A stretch of DNA of 51,981 nucleotides from Chryseobacterium sp. (GCF_029240215.1 NZ_JARBTK010000012.1:1-51981), one strand, 5' to 3'. Shown: positions 21,553-30,405, numbered from the stretch's first letter. The notes: generated from the letters alone by a model not told the origin. Numbers and translations are program-made.

Positions 21553-23928
21553 ATGAATAAAAAAATAGTTCTTCTTTTTGCGATTGCCTCATCAGCATTT
21601 ATATCTGCACAAAGTATTGAAGGAACCATTACCGATAAATCTCATCAGCCTGCTATCGATACCGAAATTCTTTTAACCAAAGAAAATTCAAAATTCTCTG
21701 CCATCACAGACGAAAAAGGAAAATTTAAAATCCCATTGAAAGAAGATGGAAATTATATTTTACAGATCATCAAAGACGGTATTACCACAAACACAGAAAA
21801 CATTACCGTAAAAGGAAATCTCCTTAAGAACGTTGAAATAAAAGAAGAAAACGCACCTGCCGAACAAAAAATAGAAGGGGTAACCATGACGGCGAAGAAA
21901 AAACTTTTTGAAAGAAAAGTAGATCGATTGGTTTTTAATGTTGAAAATTCTGTTGCCTCCCAAGGAATTGATGCAGTGGAAGCTTTGGCGAAAACCCCAA
22001 TGGTTCGTGCAACCGATGACGCAATTTCCATTGCAGGAAAAAGCAATGTCGCAATTATGGTCAATGATCGATTACTTAATCTTTCCGGGCAGGAAATGAT
22101 CAATTATCTTAAAACTTTGCGTTCAGATGATATTGCAAAGATCGAGGTAATCACTACTCCACCCGCAAAATATGAAGCGGAGGGAAAAAGCGGATTAATC
22201 AATATTGTTTTAAAAAAGAACACAAGTCTCGGCTGGAACGGCTCTTTGCAGACATCCGGGAGTTATTACTGGAACAGACCGGCAGTTTCTACGAGAAGCG
22301 GAGCAAGCTTTAATTATCAGGGTAAAAAACTTTCCATCACAACCAACTTATCTTTGGGTGACAACTATTGGGAACAGAAATCATACAATTACCTTACAGG
22401 AAAAGGAAATACAGATTATTGGAATACCGACAGCAGAGGTTCAAATAACTACCGCTACAAAGGCGGAAATATAAAAAGTGAATACAAAATCAACGATAAA
22501 AACCTGGTCGGGGTCAATTACAATTATTCGTATAGCAATCCGATAGAACAGGCAAAAAACTATACTCAAAGACAGACTGATAATGTTCAACAGAATTTTT
22601 ATTCGGATTCGGATAACAGAAATATCAGAAAAGTACACAATGCCACAGCTTTTTATGATCTAAAATTAGATACACTGGGAAGCAAACTGAGTCTTTCAGC
22701 GAATGTAATGCTAAACGATGCCAATGCAAAAAACCTTTACAATACAGTTACAGATGTTACAACCTCATCATTTGTAAATCCTATAAGTCAATATAAAATC
22801 TACTCCGGACAGGCAGATCTTGAAAAGAATTTTGCAAAAATAAAAACAGAAGCCGGATTAAAATATACAACCATTAAAAATGATTCCTACTTCAATTTTT
22901 TTGATATTGAAAACGGGCAGAATATCAGAAATACCGCTCGAAGCAATGACTTCTTTTATAACGAGCAAAACTACGCTGCATACGCTTCCACAAGTTTTAA
23001 AATCAATGAAAAATGGGATGCCAAAGCTGGATTGAGGTATGAATACACCAACCTCGAAGGAATCTCTGTCAACGACAACATCACCACAAACATCAAATAC
23101 GGCAAATTTTTTCCTACCGCATATCTGAGCTATAAAGCAAATGACAACAATACGTTCTCTGTAAATTATTCGCGAAGAATCAGTAGACCGTATTTTGGAA
23201 ATCTGAATCCTTTTAAATACATTATTTCAGAGTTTGAGTACAGAACCGGAAACCCGTATTTATTGCCGTCTTTCTCAGATAACCTGGAATTCGGATATGT
23301 TTTAAAAAATAATTTCAACATTACCGCTTATTATAATTACAACAAAAACAATTCAGACAGAATTCAGGTTGTTGAAGGAAACCAGAAATACAGCATTGTA
23401 AAGAATTTTTATAATGAAGATCAGGCAGGAATCAATATTTCATACAATTATAACAAACTGAAATGGCTTGAATCTAATATTTTTGTCAACGGTTTTTATG
23501 CCAAATCAAAATCTTATGACCCACAAGCAGTTGCTGCGGCTGCAGGATATGGAGCCAATTTTAATTTTGATAACAATTTCTTTTTAAACAAAGAAAAGAC
23601 CGTCACCATCATGCTTGGATTATGGAGTAACATCCCCAACAGAAGCGGAAATACCTATTTTAATGGTAATTTCTCAGCTTATTCCGGAGTAAAATTAAAT
23701 CTGATGCAGAAAAACTTAATGATCAATCTTTACGTAAATGATTTACTGAATACCAACCGTGAAAAAGGAACAGAATATTATCCAAACTATGATGTCGAAT
23801 ATTATAATAAAGTAATTACAAGAAACATTTATCTTTCCGTAACCTACAAATTCGGAAACAACAATGTAAAAGGAGCAACCAAACAGGTGAAGTTTGAGGA
23901 ATCAAGCAGAGCCGGTGGCGGAAGTTAG
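21553..23928 (+). CDS. TonB-dependent outer-membrane barrel protein
   Basis: 791 residues. A signal peptide (MNKKIVLLFAIASSAFISAQ) comes first. A carboxypeptidase-regulatory-like Ig domain spans about 20-95 (IEGTITDKSHQPAIDTEILL), a plug about 110-225 (RLVFNVENSVASQGIDAVEA, then IEVITTPPAKYEAEGKSGLI), and a C-terminal barrel of the OMP_b-brl_3 type about 230-791. The barrel is full of Asn/Tyr-rich strands such as FFPTAYLSYKAN. Such proteins import siderophores, peptides or glycans with TonB; the substrate is unknown. No SusD-like partner is present, so it is not part of a polysaccharide locus. It is followed by its own terminator. Confidence 0.92.
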   Translation: MNKKIVLLFAIASSAFISAQSIEGTITDKSHQPAIDTEILLTKENSKFSAITDEKGKFKIPLKEDGNYILQIIKDGITTNTENITVKGNLLKNVEIKEENAPAEQKIEGVTMTAKKKLFERKVDRLVFNVENSVASQGIDAVEALAKTPMVRATDDAISIAGKSNVAIMVNDRLLNLSGQEMINYLKTLRSDDIAKIEVITTPPAKYEAEGKSGLINIVLKKNTSLGWNGSLQTSGSYYWNRPAVSTRSGASFNYQGKKLSITTNLSLGDNYWEQKSYNYLTGKGNTDYWNTDSRGSNNYRYKGGNIKSEYKINDKNLVGVNYNYSYSNPIEQAKNYTQRQTDNVQQNFYSDSDNRNIRKVHNATAFYDLKLDTLGSKLSLSANVMLNDANAKNLYNTVTDVTTSSFVNPISQYKIYSGQADLEKNFAKIKTEAGLKYTTIKNDSYFNFFDIENGQNIRNTARSNDFFYNEQNYAAYASTSFKINEKWDAKAGLRYEYTNLEGISVNDNITTNIKYGKFFPTAYLSYKANDNNTFSVNYSRRISRPYFGNLNPFKYIISEFEYRTGNPYLLPSFSDNLEFGYVLKNNFNITAYYNYNKNNSDRIQVVEGNQKYSIVKNFYNEDQAGINISYNYNKLKWLESNIFVNGFYAKSKSYDPQAVAAAAGYGANFNFDNNFFLNKEKTVTIMLGLWSNIPNRSGNTYFNGNFSAYSGVKLNLMQKNLMINLYVNDLLNTNREKGTEYYPNYDVEYYNKVITRNIYLSVTYKFGNNNVKGATKQVKFEESSRAGGGS

Positions 23929-23937
23929 TTTTTTTTG

Positions 23938-23966
23938 AAGCGATAACTGTGGTTATCGCTTTTCTT
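23938..23966 (+). terminator. Terminator after the TonB-dependent barrel gene
   Basis: A perfect 10-bp stem AAGCGATAAC (23938-23947) with 23952-23961, loop TGTG, then a T-rich tail. Confidence 0.85.
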
Positions 23967-24016
23967 TTTGAAAATTGATTGATAATTTAAACAAGATTAA
24001 AATACTGAATCCTAAA

Positions 24017-24048
24017 CTAAAAAAGTATGCTTCAACATACTTTTTTAG
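24017..24048. terminator. Bidirectional terminator next to the TerD stop
   Basis: A perfect 13-bp stem (24017-24029 with 24036-24048) with a 6-nt loop. A run of six A or T in the stem makes it work in either direction. It directly abuts the TerD stop codon. Confidence 0.85.
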
Positions 24049-24624
24049 TTATTTAATAATCTCTCCTTTATAATATTTCTCTAAAAAGAAACCCAAATCA
24101 GCACGATAGCCAATTCCCGAAGCTTCAAATTTCCAATTGCTGTTCTTTTTGTATAATCTTCCGAATTCAATTCCTGTTTCTATAGAAAAATCTTCGTCAA
24201 GTTCATATTTTGCAATCTCCTGATTATTATTCTGATCAACAATTCTGATGTATGAATTTCTCACCTGTCCAAAATTTTGTCTTCTTCGTTCAAAATCTTC
24301 AATCGTTACGACGAAAAGAATTTCCTCAACTCTGGAATCCACTTTTTCAAGATCAATCATGATCGCTTCATCATCATCTCCGTCGCTGTTTTTACCGCTC
24401 GGATCATCGCCTGTATGTGTTAAAGCGCCTTCAGGAGAACTCAGATTGTTATAAAAGACAAAATAATCTTCGCTTACAAGCTTTCTATGAGCATCAATCA
24501 TAATCGCAGAAGCATCGAGATCAAAATCGTAACCCGTTCCTTCATTGGGATCCCAACCAAGACCTATCGTCATTTTTGTAAGCCCGATATCGATTCGCTG
24601 TCCTTTCTGTAAGTTAATTGCCAT
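24049..24624 (-). CDS. TerD family protein
   Basis: 191 residues of the TerD/stress-protein family, linked to tellurite resistance, phage inhibition and calcium binding. It begins with the classic MAINLQKGQRIDIGLTKMTI. The calcium-coordinating acidic clusters are present: GYDFDLDASAIMID and DDPSGKNSDGDDDEAIMIDL. ATG 24624 was selected over one 48 nt upstream because the family begins here. The other ter genes are absent, so it is an orphan copy, and its specific role is unknown. Confidence 0.92.
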   Translation of the reverse strand: MAINLQKGQRIDIGLTKMTIGLGWDPNEGTGYDFDLDASAIMIDAHRKLVSEDYFVFYNNLSSPEGALTHTGDDPSGKNSDGDDDEAIMIDLEKVDSRVEEILFVVTIEDFERRRQNFGQVRNSYIRIVDQNNNQEIAKYELDEDFSIETGIEFGRLYKKNSNWKFEASGIGYRADLGFFLEKYYKGEIIK

Positions 24625-24694
24625 ATTTTTGTACTTTAAGTCTAAGATAGTTTTGATTTGCCAAATTTCCAAATAATCAGATTAAAAAACATTA

Positions 24695-24722
24695 AAAAGC
24701 CCGATCAAAAAAGACCAGGCCG
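24695..24722 (-). terminator. Candidate terminator after the flippase gene
   Basis: An imperfect 8-bp stem (24699-24706 with 24713-24720, two mismatches), loop of A residues on the plus strand, T run on the minus strand. Confidence 0.45.
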
Positions 24723-24743
24723 TGTATTTTGTTGAAATTTATT

Positions 24744-25832
24744 TTAAACAGATTTAAAATCAGTCTCTGCAGCAAGTTTGTTTCTTGCCTTTGCCAACAT
24801 CGGAATTGACAATAATCCTGTTGTCAGCATAATCACAATTTGTAAAGGAAGAGAGATAAATGAATACGTTAATCCCATTTCACCCCCAAATTCTGCACTT
24901 TTTCCCATTGAGATAAACAATGCCATAAAACCATATTTCATTGCCAGATTAAAAGCTCCGATGCCTCCACTTGCAGGAACGATCATTCCTAAAGTACCGA
25001 CAACGATAATGAAAAATCCGTCAGCAATAGTAAAATCTGAAGTTTCAGGTAATGCAAAACACACAAGATAAGCAGCCATGTAATAGCAAATCCAGATTCC
25101 TAGTGTGTACAGAATGAACTTTACTTTTTTTTCCAGTTTTGAAATTGAAGCGATTCCCTCCCAAATTCCTTTTCCGAATTGAATAAGCTGAACCCTTTTA
25201 AATTTAATCAAATAGAAAATTACACCGACAATCAAAAGTAAGACTAAAACTTTCACTATCAAATAAAAAGAATCAAAATCGCTAATTCCTAGTGACATTA
25301 AAAATTCCTCAAATCCATTTGGAATATGTTCTTCCTTACTTATTTTCTTTTTAGTAGTAACGTAATCGTAAAATGACACAATAGCATCAAATTTAAAAAT
25401 AACCGTCAGTACAAGAAACCCCATCATACAGATAAGATCAATGACTCGTTCTAAAATAATCGTTCCAACCGACTTACTAACTGGCACTTTTTCAACACCA
25501 TACAAAGCTGTTGCCCGTGCAACCTCGCCACTTCGGGGAATCGTTAAATTCATCAAATACCCGAAAGAGATTGTCCAGAATGCATTGGAGGTTGAAATAC
25601 TGTGTCCCATCGGTTCCAGCAATAAATTCCAGCGAACTGCTCTGAACCAATATGCTAAAACACCAAATACAGCGGCAAACAAAACCCACATATAATTGGC
25701 TTTTGATAAGGATTTTTGCACCACGTCAAAATCAAAACCTCTGAGAGCGAGCCACAGAAAAAATCCTGCAAACGCCAGTGAAATGACAATGGTAAGAACA
25801 GATTTTAAAGGATTGGTCGATTTTTTTTCCAT
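24744..25832 (-). CDS. Flippase-like (lysylphosphatidylglycerol synthase TM domain) protein
   Basis: 362 residues with about eight transmembrane helices. It carries the family signatures FRAVRWNLLLEPMG, GYLMNLTIPRSGEVARATAL and LERVIDLICM, and the conserved late motif VPASGGIGAFNLAMKYGF. Relatives are the UPF0104/YbhN membrane proteins and the flippase half of MprF. No aminoacyltransferase domain is present, so lysyl-lipid synthesis is not implied. It starts 4 nt after the panD stop and is co-transcribed with it. Confidence 0.9.
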   Translation of the reverse strand: MEKKSTNPLKSVLTIVISLAFAGFFLWLALRGFDFDVVQKSLSKANYMWVLFAAVFGVLAYWFRAVRWNLLLEPMGHSISTSNAFWTISFGYLMNLTIPRSGEVARATALYGVEKVPVSKSVGTIILERVIDLICMMGFLVLTVIFKFDAIVSFYDYVTTKKKISKEEHIPNGFEEFLMSLGISDFDSFYLIVKVLVLLLIVGVIFYLIKFKRVQLIQFGKGIWEGIASISKLEKKVKFILYTLGIWICYYMAAYLVCFALPETSDFTIADGFFIIVVGTLGMIVPASGGIGAFNLAMKYGFMALFISMGKSAEFGGEMGLTYSFISLPLQIVIMLTTGLLSIPMLAKARNKLAAETDFKSV

Positions 25833-25835
25833 GAA

Positions 25836-26186
25836 TCAGGTAAGAAGGTTAGTTTTCTCGTCCGGGAAAACGATTTTCGGCTGAAAATCTTTGGCTTCTT
25901 CAGGAGTCATTTGTGCATAAGCAATGATGATAATGATGTCATCTCTCTGCACTTTTCTTGCAGCGGGACCATTCAGACATACTTCTCCTGATTTTCTTTT
26001 ACCTTTGATTACATAAGTATCAAAGCGCTCTCCGTTGTTTACATTAACGATATAAACTCTCTCTCCTACAACCAAACCTGCTGCTTCGATAAGTTCTTCG
26101 TCAATGGTTATACTTCCTATATAATTAAGGTCAGAAGCGGTCACTCTTACCCTGTGAATCTTAGATTTAAATACTTCTATTAACAT
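25836..26186 (-). CDS. panD: Aspartate 1-decarboxylase
   Basis: Makes beta-alanine from L-aspartate for pantothenate and coenzyme A synthesis. 116 residues. The self-processing site is G24-S25 (YIGSITID), where cleavage makes the pyruvoyl cofactor. K9, the conserved active-site lysine, is in [30 protein letters not shown] and the [16 protein letters not shown] ending are typical. It is the first gene of the panD-flippase unit. A TAAATTTG element lies only 4 nt before the ATG. Confidence 0.96.
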   Translation of the reverse strand: MLIEVFKSKIHRVRVTASDLNYIGSITIDEELIEAAGLVVGERVYIVNVNNGERFDTYVIKGKRKSGEVCLNGPAARKVQRDDIIIIIAYAQMTPEEAKDFQPKIVFPDEKTNLLT

Positions 26187-26190
26187 AATG

Positions 26191-26198
26191 CAAATTTA
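26191..26198 (-). promoter_or_regulatory. -7 element directly before panD
   Basis: TAAATTTG on the minus strand ending 4 nt before the panD ATG; use would give a leaderless or nearly leaderless transcript. No clear -33 TTG. Confidence 0.45.
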
Positions 26199-26520
26199 TT
26201 AATAATATTTAATAAAATGATGGTAAAGTGAATTTTAGAACTTCCACAAAAACAAGCGTTTAATTCTGAACAAAATAATATATTTTGTATCCGATTACAT
26301 ATTTTACAAAGAAATCTATAAAACACTCAAAACTAAGCATGGAATTTAGGATTTAATAAATATAAAAATTAATATCTTTTTTTTTGGAAAGCCAATAAGC
26401 ATAAGCAGTTGGCATGATTTTAGTATCTCGAAACGTGGATTTTTAGTGAAATCTTAAATTATGATATTTTGATTTTTTTCAAGTTAAAACAAAAAATAAT
26501 CACAAGTTTTTAGAAAAAAT
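26199..26520. other. Gene-free AT-rich gap between panD and HU
   Basis: About 320 bp with no open frame of note, no clear hairpin and no RNA gene that I can recognise. Only the promoters at its two ends are visible. Confidence 0.6.
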
Positions 26521-26550
26521 TTGCACAATTTGAAAATTGTTTTATATTTG
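26521..26550 (+). promoter_or_regulatory. HU gene promoter (TTG, TATATTTG)
   Basis: TTG (26521-26523), 19 nt, then TATATTTG (26543-26550): a canonical strong Bacteroidota promoter with a start near 26555 and a 30-nt leader. Confidence 0.8.
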
Positions 26551-26584
26551 CTACAATTACTAACTAACTTTTAATATAAAAATT

Positions 26585-26875
26585 ATGAACAAGTCTGAAT
26601 TAATCGACGCAATTGCGAAAGATGCAGGAATTACTAAAGTTGCAGCAAAAGCTGCTTTGGAATCTTTCATTTCTAACGTTTCTACAACTCTAAAACAAAA
26701 AGACGGAAAAGTGTCTTTAGTAGGATTCGGTACATTTTCTGTATCTGAGAGAGCTGCAAGACAAGGAATCAACCCTGCAACTAAGAAGCCAATCAAAATT
26801 GCTGCTAAGAAAGTAGCTAAATTTAAAGCTGGTGCTGATTTAGCAACTGCAGTTTCAGGTGTTAAGAAAAAATAA
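26585..26875 (+). CDS. hup: HU family DNA-binding protein
   Basis: Nucleoid protein of 96 residues that bends DNA without sequence specificity. It begins MNKSELIDAIAKDAGITKVA. The conserved VSLVGFGTFSVSERAARQGI is present, as is the DNA-arm region NPATKKPIKIAAKKVAKFKA. It is a single gene with a strong promoter and a strong terminator, as expected for an abundant protein. Confidence 0.96.
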   Translation: MNKSELIDAIAKDAGITKVAAKAALESFISNVSTTLKQKDGKVSLVGFGTFSVSERAARQGINPATKKPIKIAAKKVAKFKAGADLATAVSGVKKK

Positions 26876-26896
26876 TCAACCTGATCATAAAAATGC

Positions 26897-26927
26897 AAAC
26901 CTCATCTTTCGATGAGGTTTTTTTATT
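26897..26927 (+). terminator. Terminator after HU
   Basis: A perfect 10-bp stem (26897-26906 with 26911-26920), loop TTTC, then a T run. Confidence 0.9.
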
Positions 26928-26960
26928 GTTGTTTTGGGTGGTCAGCCACCAAATATAATA

Positions 26961-27602
26961 TTACGGTGCCAATCTGGAAATTTCCCAGTCGATATCTTTC
27001 AGTGAATAAATAATCCTGTCGTGCAATCTATTGGGTCTTCCCTGCCAAAACTCTATTTCGTAAGGTTTTGCAATATATCCTCCCCAATTTTCGGGTCTCG
27101 GAACTTCAGAATTTTCAAACTGAGTTTCCAGTTCTTTTAATTTCACTTCCAAGAATTCTCTGTTCGGAATAACCTTACTTTGTGGCGAAACAGCTGCTCC
27201 AAGCTGACTTCCTTTCGGTCTGGAATGAAAATATCCGTCACTTAAATTTTTAGCAATTTTTTCTAAATCTGCTTTAATAATAATCTGTCTTTCTAAACCT
27301 AGCCAGAAAAAATGAAGACAGGCTTTATGCGTTTTTTCAATAGCTTTTCCTTTTCTGCTGTCGTAATTAGTATAAAAAATAAAACCTTCGTATGTGTATT
27401 CTTTAAGCAAAACCATTCTTGTTCTCGGGCAGCCGTCATCTTCCAGAGTAGAAATTGCCATCGCATTTGCCTCAGAAACCGTCGGATTTGATGACGCATC
27501 CAAAAACCAATCTCTAAACTGCTCGATCGGATTCTCTTTAATCTCACTTTCAATAAGTTGAGATTTTCCGTAGACTTTTCTTTTATCATGAAGGTTTTCC
27601 AT
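26961..27602 (-). CDS. pdxH: Pyridoxamine 5'-phosphate oxidase
   Basis: FMN enzyme that oxidises PNP or PMP to pyridoxal 5'-phosphate. 213 residues. Family stretches are AMAISTLEDDGCPRTRMVLL (FMN binding), FIFYTNYDSRKGKAIEKTHK, FHSRPKGSQLGAAVSPQSKV and the C-terminal FWQGRPNRLHDRIIYSL with the PLP-binding RLHDR. It is divergent from the AlgH-like gene with only 24 nt between start codons, so its promoter reaches into that gene. Confidence 0.96.
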   Translation of the reverse strand: MENLHDKRKVYGKSQLIESEIKENPIEQFRDWFLDASSNPTVSEANAMAISTLEDDGCPRTRMVLLKEYTYEGFIFYTNYDSRKGKAIEKTHKACLHFFWLGLERQIIIKADLEKIAKNLSDGYFHSRPKGSQLGAAVSPQSKVIPNREFLEVKLKELETQFENSEVPRPENWGGYIAKPYEIEFWQGRPNRLHDRIIYSLKDIDWEISRLAP

Positions 27603-27615
27603 AAATAATTTTTAT

Positions 27616-27648
27616 TAAATTTGAGTATGAATTACTCATACAAAGGTA
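27616..27648. promoter_or_regulatory. Overlapping divergent promoters for pdxH and the AlgH-like gene
   Basis: On the plus strand TAAATTTG (27616-27623) ends 3 nt before the AlgH-like ATG. On the minus strand TACCTTTG (27648-27641) lies inside the AlgH-like coding region, 38 nt before the pdxH ATG. The two -7 elements face away in crossing order, so the transcription units overlap. Confidence 0.5.
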
Positions 27649-28175
27649 AAATATTAATTTCCACGCCTGATATTTCCGGAGATATTTTTTCCAGATCAGT
27701 AGTCCTTATCATAGAACATGACGAGAATGGCGCTTTTGGTTTGATCCTGAATAAGAAAAATTCTAAGATGAGTGGCAGATTCAAAAACTTCTTTGATTTT
27801 AAAATAGAAGTTTATGATGGAGGACCTGTAGAAAACGAAAAAGTCTTTTTTATCATTAAAGGAAAGAAAGTTTCAGAAATATACACGGAGATTAACCCTG
27901 AATTTTATGTAACTGAAGATATCGAAACAGTGATCAACTCGGTTCTGAGTAAAGAAATCGGCATTGATGATGTTAAGATATTCTCCGGATATTCCGGGTG
28001 GGGAGCGTTGCAGCTAGATAATGAGATCAACCGCAAAATGTGGACGGTTGTGGATGTTTACAATCTCGATTACACCCTCCCAAATGACCAGACTTTATGG
28101 AAATCTATCATGCAAAACCTTGGAGGAGAATATCTTTTATGGGCAAACGCACCGGAAGATATTTCATTAAACTAG
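27627..28175 (+). CDS. YqgE/AlgH family protein
   Basis: 182 residues. Diagnostic parts are MNYSYKGKILISTPDISGDI, the SVVLIIEHDENGAFGLILNK box, GGPVENEKVFFI, and near the end FSGYSGWGALQLDNEINRKM with GWG-x-x-QL. The family's molecular role is not settled. The ATG at 27627 was chosen over a TTG two codons upstream, which overlaps the -7 element. It is divergent from pdxH. Confidence 0.93.
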   Translation: MNYSYKGKILISTPDISGDIFSRSVVLIIEHDENGAFGLILNKKNSKMSGRFKNFFDFKIEVYDGGPVENEKVFFIIKGKKVSEIYTEINPEFYVTEDIETVINSVLSKEIGIDDVKIFSGYSGWGALQLDNEINRKMWTVVDVYNLDYTLPNDQTLWKSIMQNLGGEYLLWANAPEDISLN

Positions 28176-28281
28176 TCATTACTTCACAAAGAAGCGATTT
28201 ACATTTAACAAACTTTAAGTATCCATTACATAATTTTTAACATACTTTTCACGTTCTTTGATAAATTAAAAAAACAAAACT

Positions 28282-28863
28282 ATGAACGTTAAAAAATTAC
28301 TTATTGTCCCTCTTTTTGCCGTTGCATTTTTATCTTTTAAACCAATCGATAAAAAAATCATAGTCATTGATGCCGGACATGGAGGAAATGATATGGGAGC
28401 AATCTATGACGGTGTTTCTGAAAAGCAAATTGTTCTTGATATTGCTTCAAAAATAAAACAACACAATCAAGATCTGGATGATTATGAAATAGTTCTCACA
28501 AGAGATTCTGATGCCTACGCAACCTTAGCCGACAGAACTGCAATGATAAATAAGCTGAATCCTGAAATGGTGATTTCTCTTCATATCAATAGAAGTCCTG
28601 CAAAAGAATCAGCAATAAAAGGTCATGAGATCTTTACTCAAAATACTGAAGCTTCTAAATCTTTGGCTGAGAAAATTTCAAAAAAATTCGGTGAATGTAA
28701 GATCGAAGAGAAAAACCTTCATATATTAAGAGAGTCAAAATCTCCTGCCGTGTTGGTAGAATTAGGATTTATCAATAATACAGAAGATAGAAAATATCTG
28801 ATTAGTGAAACAGGGCAAAAAGAAGTTGCTAAAAAATTTATCGAGATTATTACCGAAAAATAA
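28282..28863 (+). CDS. N-acetylmuramoyl-L-alanine amidase
   Basis: Zinc amidase (amidase_3 fold) that cuts the bond between MurNAc and L-Ala in peptidoglycan. 193 residues. An N-terminal hydrophobic export signal (KKLLIVPLFAVAFLSF) precedes the domain. Zinc ligands are H33 (IDAGHGG), E47 (SEKQIVLD) and H101 (ISLHINR). The catalytic Glu is in LVELGFINN. No SPOR or LysM domain is attached. It is a single gene, ending at a hairpin shared with the convergent aminotransferase. Confidence 0.93.
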   Translation: MNVKKLLIVPLFAVAFLSFKPIDKKIIVIDAGHGGNDMGAIYDGVSEKQIVLDIASKIKQHNQDLDDYEIVLTRDSDAYATLADRTAMINKLNPEMVISLHINRSPAKESAIKGHEIFTQNTEASKSLAEKISKKFGECKIEEKNLHILRESKSPAVLVELGFINNTEDRKYLISETGQKEVAKKFIEIITEK

Positions 28864-28897
28864 AGTGAAAATACACTTTTCTGATTGTATCAGAATA

Positions 28898-28935
28898 AAA
28901 CCCGGTAAAGGACGTGAATGTTGTTTACCGGGTTT
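28898..28935. terminator. Bidirectional terminator, amidase and class IV aminotransferase
   Basis: A perfect 12-bp stem (28898-28909 with 28924-28935) with a 14-nt loop, flanked by A/T runs on both sides. Confidence 0.8.
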
Positions 28936-28941
28936 GTCAAT

Positions 28942-29757
28942 TTAGTTTGAAAAACTATTCTTCCATCCTTCTACCAATTCTAAAAATCTGGAGTTTTCAA
29001 ATGTTTTATTTCTAATTTTTTTCACAGAAAAAATTCCTTTTTCGTCAGAGATCATTAATATTTCTTCGGCTTTTTGAGATTCAAAAGCAATAATCTCATG
29101 TTCCTGAATATCAGCAAGATTATTTTTATGAAGGAATGTTACAAAGTTTTCGAGCAGCGGAGAAATGTAAGCTCCTTCCGAATGCTTGGGAACTTTAATT
29201 ACTTTTCCTTCCAGAAACAATAGATTTCCTGAAGTAGAACGTGCAATTCTTTTATTTGGATTTAAAAGAATAACATCATCCAGATCGTTTTCCTCCGCAT
29301 AAATTCCTGCATAAATATTTTCGGGACAATGTACTCTGATATTACTTAAAAGATTATTGTTGACGTTGATTTCTTTAATTAAATCAAGCTCCAAAAGCCT
29401 ATCATTAACTGCCAAAACATCATCCATCTCATTTACTTCAAAGAAATAGGAAATAGTAGATTTTGACAATATCGCACCGTCAGAATTTCTGTACACCAGA
29501 AAATTAATGATTCCGTTTTTTATTTCTTTTTCCTGAATTACTTTTTCATTAAAAAGATTCTGAAAAAATTCTAAAGTATAGGTCAAAGGAATATTCATCC
29601 TCATTTTTCTCATAGATGCCATCAGGAAGAAATAGCATTCTTCATCCATGATGAGATGAGAATTTCTTACAAAAAATGAAACTTTCACAGCATCTCCCAA
29701 AAGAAACGCTCTGTTTTTCAACTCGAGCTCTTCTGAAGTAAAATATGTATTATCCAA
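28942..29757 (-). CDS. Class IV aminotransferase-fold protein
   Basis: 271 residues of the branched-chain aminotransferase/aminodeoxychorismate lyase fold. Family parts are NRAFLLGDAVKVSFFVRNSH, the two-domain layout, DDVILLNPNKRIARSTSGNL and LLFLEGKVIKVPKHSEGAYI. The PLP-binding lysine, expected in a K-x-x-N-Y-L type segment around residues 138-150, is not evident; that part reads SNIRVHCPENIYAGIYAEEN. The protein may not bind PLP as usual, though an eye alignment can miss a shifted lysine. A terminator separates it from the START-like gene upstream. Confidence 0.82.
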   Translation of the reverse strand: MDNTYFTSEELELKNRAFLLGDAVKVSFFVRNSHLIMDEECYFFLMASMRKMRMNIPLTYTLEFFQNLFNEKVIQEKEIKNGIINFLVYRNSDGAILSKSTISYFFEVNEMDDVLAVNDRLLELDLIKEINVNNNLLSNIRVHCPENIYAGIYAEENDLDDVILLNPNKRIARSTSGNLLFLEGKVIKVPKHSEGAYISPLLENFVTFLHKNNLADIQEHEIIAFESQKAEEILMISDEKGIFSVKKIRNKTFENSRFLELVEGWKNSFSN

Positions 29758-29775
29758 AGTATGATTGTTTATAAA

Positions 29776-29800
29776 AAAATAATGAACGATAAATCGTTCA
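29776..29800 (-). terminator. Terminator after the START-like gene
   Basis: An 8-bp perfect stem (29783-29790 with 29793-29800) around AA, followed on the minus strand by TTATTTTTTTAT. It lies 26-43 nt upstream of the aminotransferase ATG, so it could also act in that leader. Confidence 0.65.
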
Positions 29801-29836
29801 TCAGTTTTACCATTAAGTCGGTCTGCTTATAAATTA

Positions 29837-30223
29837 TTAAGCAGCACCTAATTTTATTCTAAGGTTTTCGATCAGATTTTCCCAGTACAAAGCATTTTCT
29901 TCTTCGTCACCTTCTTCACAAAAATCTGTAATATTAAGAGCAAGATCTTCTGTAATATCATCGATTGTGATGGTCATTTCAAAGAAGTTTTTGGTACCTT
30001 CATCTTCTTCCCATCTGAAACGCACGAAACTTTCAGGCTTATATCTGATCAAAGTCGCTTTTTCTTCAGAACCTCCACCCCAACTAAAATAGAAATCGTC
30101 ACCTTTCTCTATTACATCATCTGCAAACCATTCGGATAATCCCTCAGCACTAGCCAAATATTCATACAAAATCTCTGAAAGACAGTGCATTGGGAATTCG
30201 TAATGGACTTTATGTTTCGCCAT
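29837..30223 (-). CDS. START-like domain protein
   Basis: 128 residues, acidic, soluble. MAKHKVHYEFPMHCLSEILY, YLASAEGLSEWFADDVIEKG and FYFSWGGGSEEKATLIRYKP match the small AHSA1/START-like proteins of Bacteroidota. An acidic loop and a C-terminal helix (ALYWENLIENLRIKLG) follow. The ligand is unknown. The ATG at 30223 fits the family start; one 21 nt upstream is not needed. Confidence 0.88.
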   Translation of the reverse strand: MAKHKVHYEFPMHCLSEILYEYLASAEGLSEWFADDVIEKGDDFYFSWGGGSEEKATLIRYKPESFVRFRWEEDEGTKNFFEMTITIDDITEDLALNITDFCEEGDEEENALYWENLIENLRIKLGAA

Positions 30224-30380
30224 ATAACTTATTTTTAACGTCACGCAATATATAAATTAATTTTTTTATTACACAAAAAAGTAAATAGATTTTTATGCAT
30301 TATGAATGATATTTATCAGAAAAATAAATTTAAATTTTTCCGTTTGGGTTTTTGTTTTTAATTTTATGGTATATCATAAA

Positions 30381-30405
30381 AAAACCTCTTCGATAAAGAG
30401 GTTTT
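30381..30405 (-). terminator. Terminator after the class III aminotransferase
   Basis: A perfect 10-bp stem (30381-30390 with 30396-30405) with a 5-nt loop; T run in the minus direction. It lies just beyond the stop at 30416. Confidence 0.85.

Noticed and set aside
24049..24624. A tellurite-resistance ter operon
   Set aside because: Only a single TerD gene is present; flanking genes belong to unrelated functions.
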